From positions 1 through 7,775 of the forward strand of contig URZN01000050.1 in NCBI GenBank assembly GCA_900552345.1: a stretch of DNA of 7,775 bases, written 5' to 3'. Made by a program: the position numbers and the translations under genes. Positions 6,765-7,775 of the stretch are shown here, in pieces (position 1 is the stretch's first letter; the number at the start of each line of letters is the position of its first letter). The notes beneath the pieces were generated by a model, which made no database searches, had not been told where the DNA came from, and saw only the letters and a list, made by a program, of their open reading frames with translations. This stretch comes from an uncultured Collinsella sp. (GTDB lineage Bacteria > Actinomycetota > Coriobacteriia > Coriobacteriales > Coriobacteriaceae).

Positions 6765-7696
6765 GCGAACGCACCCTTCAGGACATGCTCGGCGCCATCG
6801 ACCAGATTGTCGACGATCTCGCGTGCGCTCTGGCGCTCGTTGACCATGCCAGCAATCTGTCCGCACAAATACGAACCCTCTTCGTAATTACCGTCCTTTG
6901 CGGCTTTACGAAGCGCGCCCGTGCCCATGGCCCCGAGTTCCTCGGGGCTTGCGCCCGCCGCCTCGTTCTTGGCATACGCGTTGGTAAAGGGGCTCTTGAG
7001 AGCGCGAACCGGATGTCCCGTCGAGCGACCGGTCGCACGCGTCGAAGTGTCGTTGGCCTTCAGGACCATCTCTTTGTACTGCTCCGAGACGGTGCACTCG
7101 TCTGCGACCAGAAAGCGCGTACCCACTTGCACGCCTTCGGCGCCCAGCATAAAGGCGGCCGCCACGCCGCGGCCGTCGGCAATACCGCCAGCCGCAACCA
7201 CGGGAATATCGACTGCATCGACAACCTGCGGCACCAGTGCCATCGTCGAGGTCTCGCCAATATGGCCGCCTGATTCGGTGCCCTCGGCAACCACGGCAGT
7301 TGCTCCGCGACGCGCCACGAGACGCGCCAGCGCCACCGAAGCCACGACGGGTATGACCTTGATACCTGCATCGTTCCAGGCCTTCATGTACTTGGTGGGA
7401 TTGCCGGCACCCGTCACGACGACCGGCACTTGCTCGTCGATCACAACCTGTGCGACCTCGTCGGCAAACGGGCTCATGAGCATGACGTTGACGCCAAAGG
7501 GCTTATCCGTCCTGGCGCGCAGCTCGTGAATCTGATCGCGCAGCCAGTTTGCGTCGGCATTCATGGCCGCGATAATGCCTAAGCCGCCCGCCTCGGACAC
7601 GGCAGATGCCAGCGAGGCATCGGCAATCCAGGCCATGCCACCCTGGAACACGGGTTTTTCGATGCCGAGCAGATCGCAGAGAGGAGACTTGAGCAT
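6752..7696 (-). CDS. fabK: Enoyl-[acyl-carrier-protein] reductase FabK (FMN-dependent)
   Basis: Final reduction of the elongation cycle, trans-2-enoyl-ACP to acyl-ACP. FabK is an FMN-containing TIM-barrel enzyme unrelated to the SDR enzyme FabI. The 314 residues match the family. Motifs: QGGMAWIADASLA at 18-30, EGTESGGHIGE at 138-148 including His145 (equivalent to the catalytic His of streptococcal FabK), AAGGIADGRG at 168-177 and GAEGVQVGTRF at 185-195 in the FMN-phosphate region. The same superfamily includes nitronate monooxygenases, but position directly between acpP and fabD makes FabK much the better call. The ATG at 7696 has GGAG (7708-7705) 8 bases upstream, within the acpP end. A GTG at 7699 sharing one base with the acpP stop is the alternative (adds one residue). 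Confidence 0.95.
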   Translation of the reverse strand: MLKSPLCDLLGIEKPVFQGGMAWIADASLASAVSEAGGLGIIAAMNADANWLRDQIHELRARTDKPFGVNVMLMSPFADEVAQVVIDEQVPVVVTGAGNPTKYMKAWNDAGIKVIPVVASVALARLVARRGATAVVAEGTESGGHIGETSTMALVPQVVDAVDIPVVAAGGIADGRGVAAAFMLGAEGVQVGTRFLVADECTVSEQYKEMVLKANDTSTRATGRSTGHPVRALKSPFTNAYAKNEAAGASPEELGAMGTGALRKAAKDGNYEEGSYLCGQIAGMVNERQSAREIVDNLVDGAEHVLKGAFAWVA

Positions 7697-7698
7697 CA

Positions 7699-7775
7699 CT
7701 ACTTCTCCAATGCCGCCTCGACCGTATCGACGAACTCGCCGACCGTCTTGGGGTTCTCCTCGGTATCGAGCTCAA
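7699..7775 (-). CDS. acpP: Acyl carrier protein, C-terminal 24 residues only
   Basis: Only the 3' end is in the window: 24 complete codons reading ELDTEENPKTVGEFVDTVEA then ALEK and TAG. The pattern of an acidic loop followed by KTVGEFVDTVE matches the last helix of ACPs (in streptococci, the corresponding part reads close to LKTVGDLVAYVEE). The phosphopantetheine serine (DSL motif) lies outside the window. ACP carries the growing acyl chain between all enzymes encoded here. Immediate adjacency to fabK, with the fabK ribosome binding site inside this gene, is the expected arrangement for this cluster type. The identification rests on a short segment plus context. Confidence 0.82.
   Translation of the reverse strand, partial: ELDTEENPKTVGEFVDTVEAALEK

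Noticed and set aside
6765..6866. N-terminal extension of FabD to an earlier start
   Set aside because: Lies fully inside fabK, has no FabD similarity, and the ATG at 6764 has a well-placed ribosome binding site.
6921..7529. 202-residue open frame on the plus strand
   Set aside because: Antisense to fabK, low-complexity Ser/Thr/Ala/Arg composition, no domain.
6752..7696. fabK as a nitronate monooxygenase
   Set aside because: Same superfamily, but the ESGGH motif and the position between acpP and fabD favour FabK.
7503..7775. Minus-strand open frame over the fabK start and acpP end
   Set aside because: Out of frame with both real genes; Arg/Ser-rich translation. The true acpP frame is read with the TAG at 7701-7699.

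Overview
This window is a single dense block of fatty-acid biosynthesis genes, all on the minus strand. In transcription order (high to low coordinates) it reads acpP (3' end only), fabK, fabD, fabG, fabF, accB, fabZ, accC, and a continuous accD-accA fusion that runs off the low-coordinate edge. The sequence is GC-rich, with codon third positions mostly G or C. Combined with a Firmicutes-style gene order and FabK-type enoyl reduction, this suggests a gut-type actinobacterium of the class Coriobacteriia (Collinsella or a relative). That assignment is inference from gene content and composition; no taxonomic marker gene is present.

Layout: acpP ends at 7699, and the fabK start overlaps or abuts its stop. 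fabK and fabD overlap by 13 bases. A 30-base gap precedes fabG and a 39-base gap precedes fabF. Only 3 bases separate fabF from accB, and accB, fabZ and accC are 9 to 10 bases apart. accC and accDA overlap by 8 bases. There is no internal space for a conventional promoter or terminator. The operon promoter and its terminator therefore lie outside the window on either side, and translational coupling is likely throughout.

Function: the AccB/AccC/AccDA proteins make malonyl-CoA and FabD loads malonyl onto ACP. FabF condenses, FabG reduces the ketone, FabZ dehydrates and FabK reduces the enoyl bond, so a full elongation cycle is encoded. The initiating FabH synthase is not in the window. In streptococci the corresponding cluster places it just upstream of acpP.

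The most notable points are these. The acetyl-CoA carboxylase beta and alpha subunits are fused in one uninterrupted frame. All eight visible stop codons are TAG. The four genes fabG-fabF-accB-fabZ lie in the same reading frame, separated only by single TAG codons. A small hairpin sits immediately before the fabF ribosome binding site. I found no RNA genes, mobile elements, CRISPR arrays or plus-strand genes. This looks like an ordinary housekeeping locus with a few uncommon architectural traits rather than a new system.
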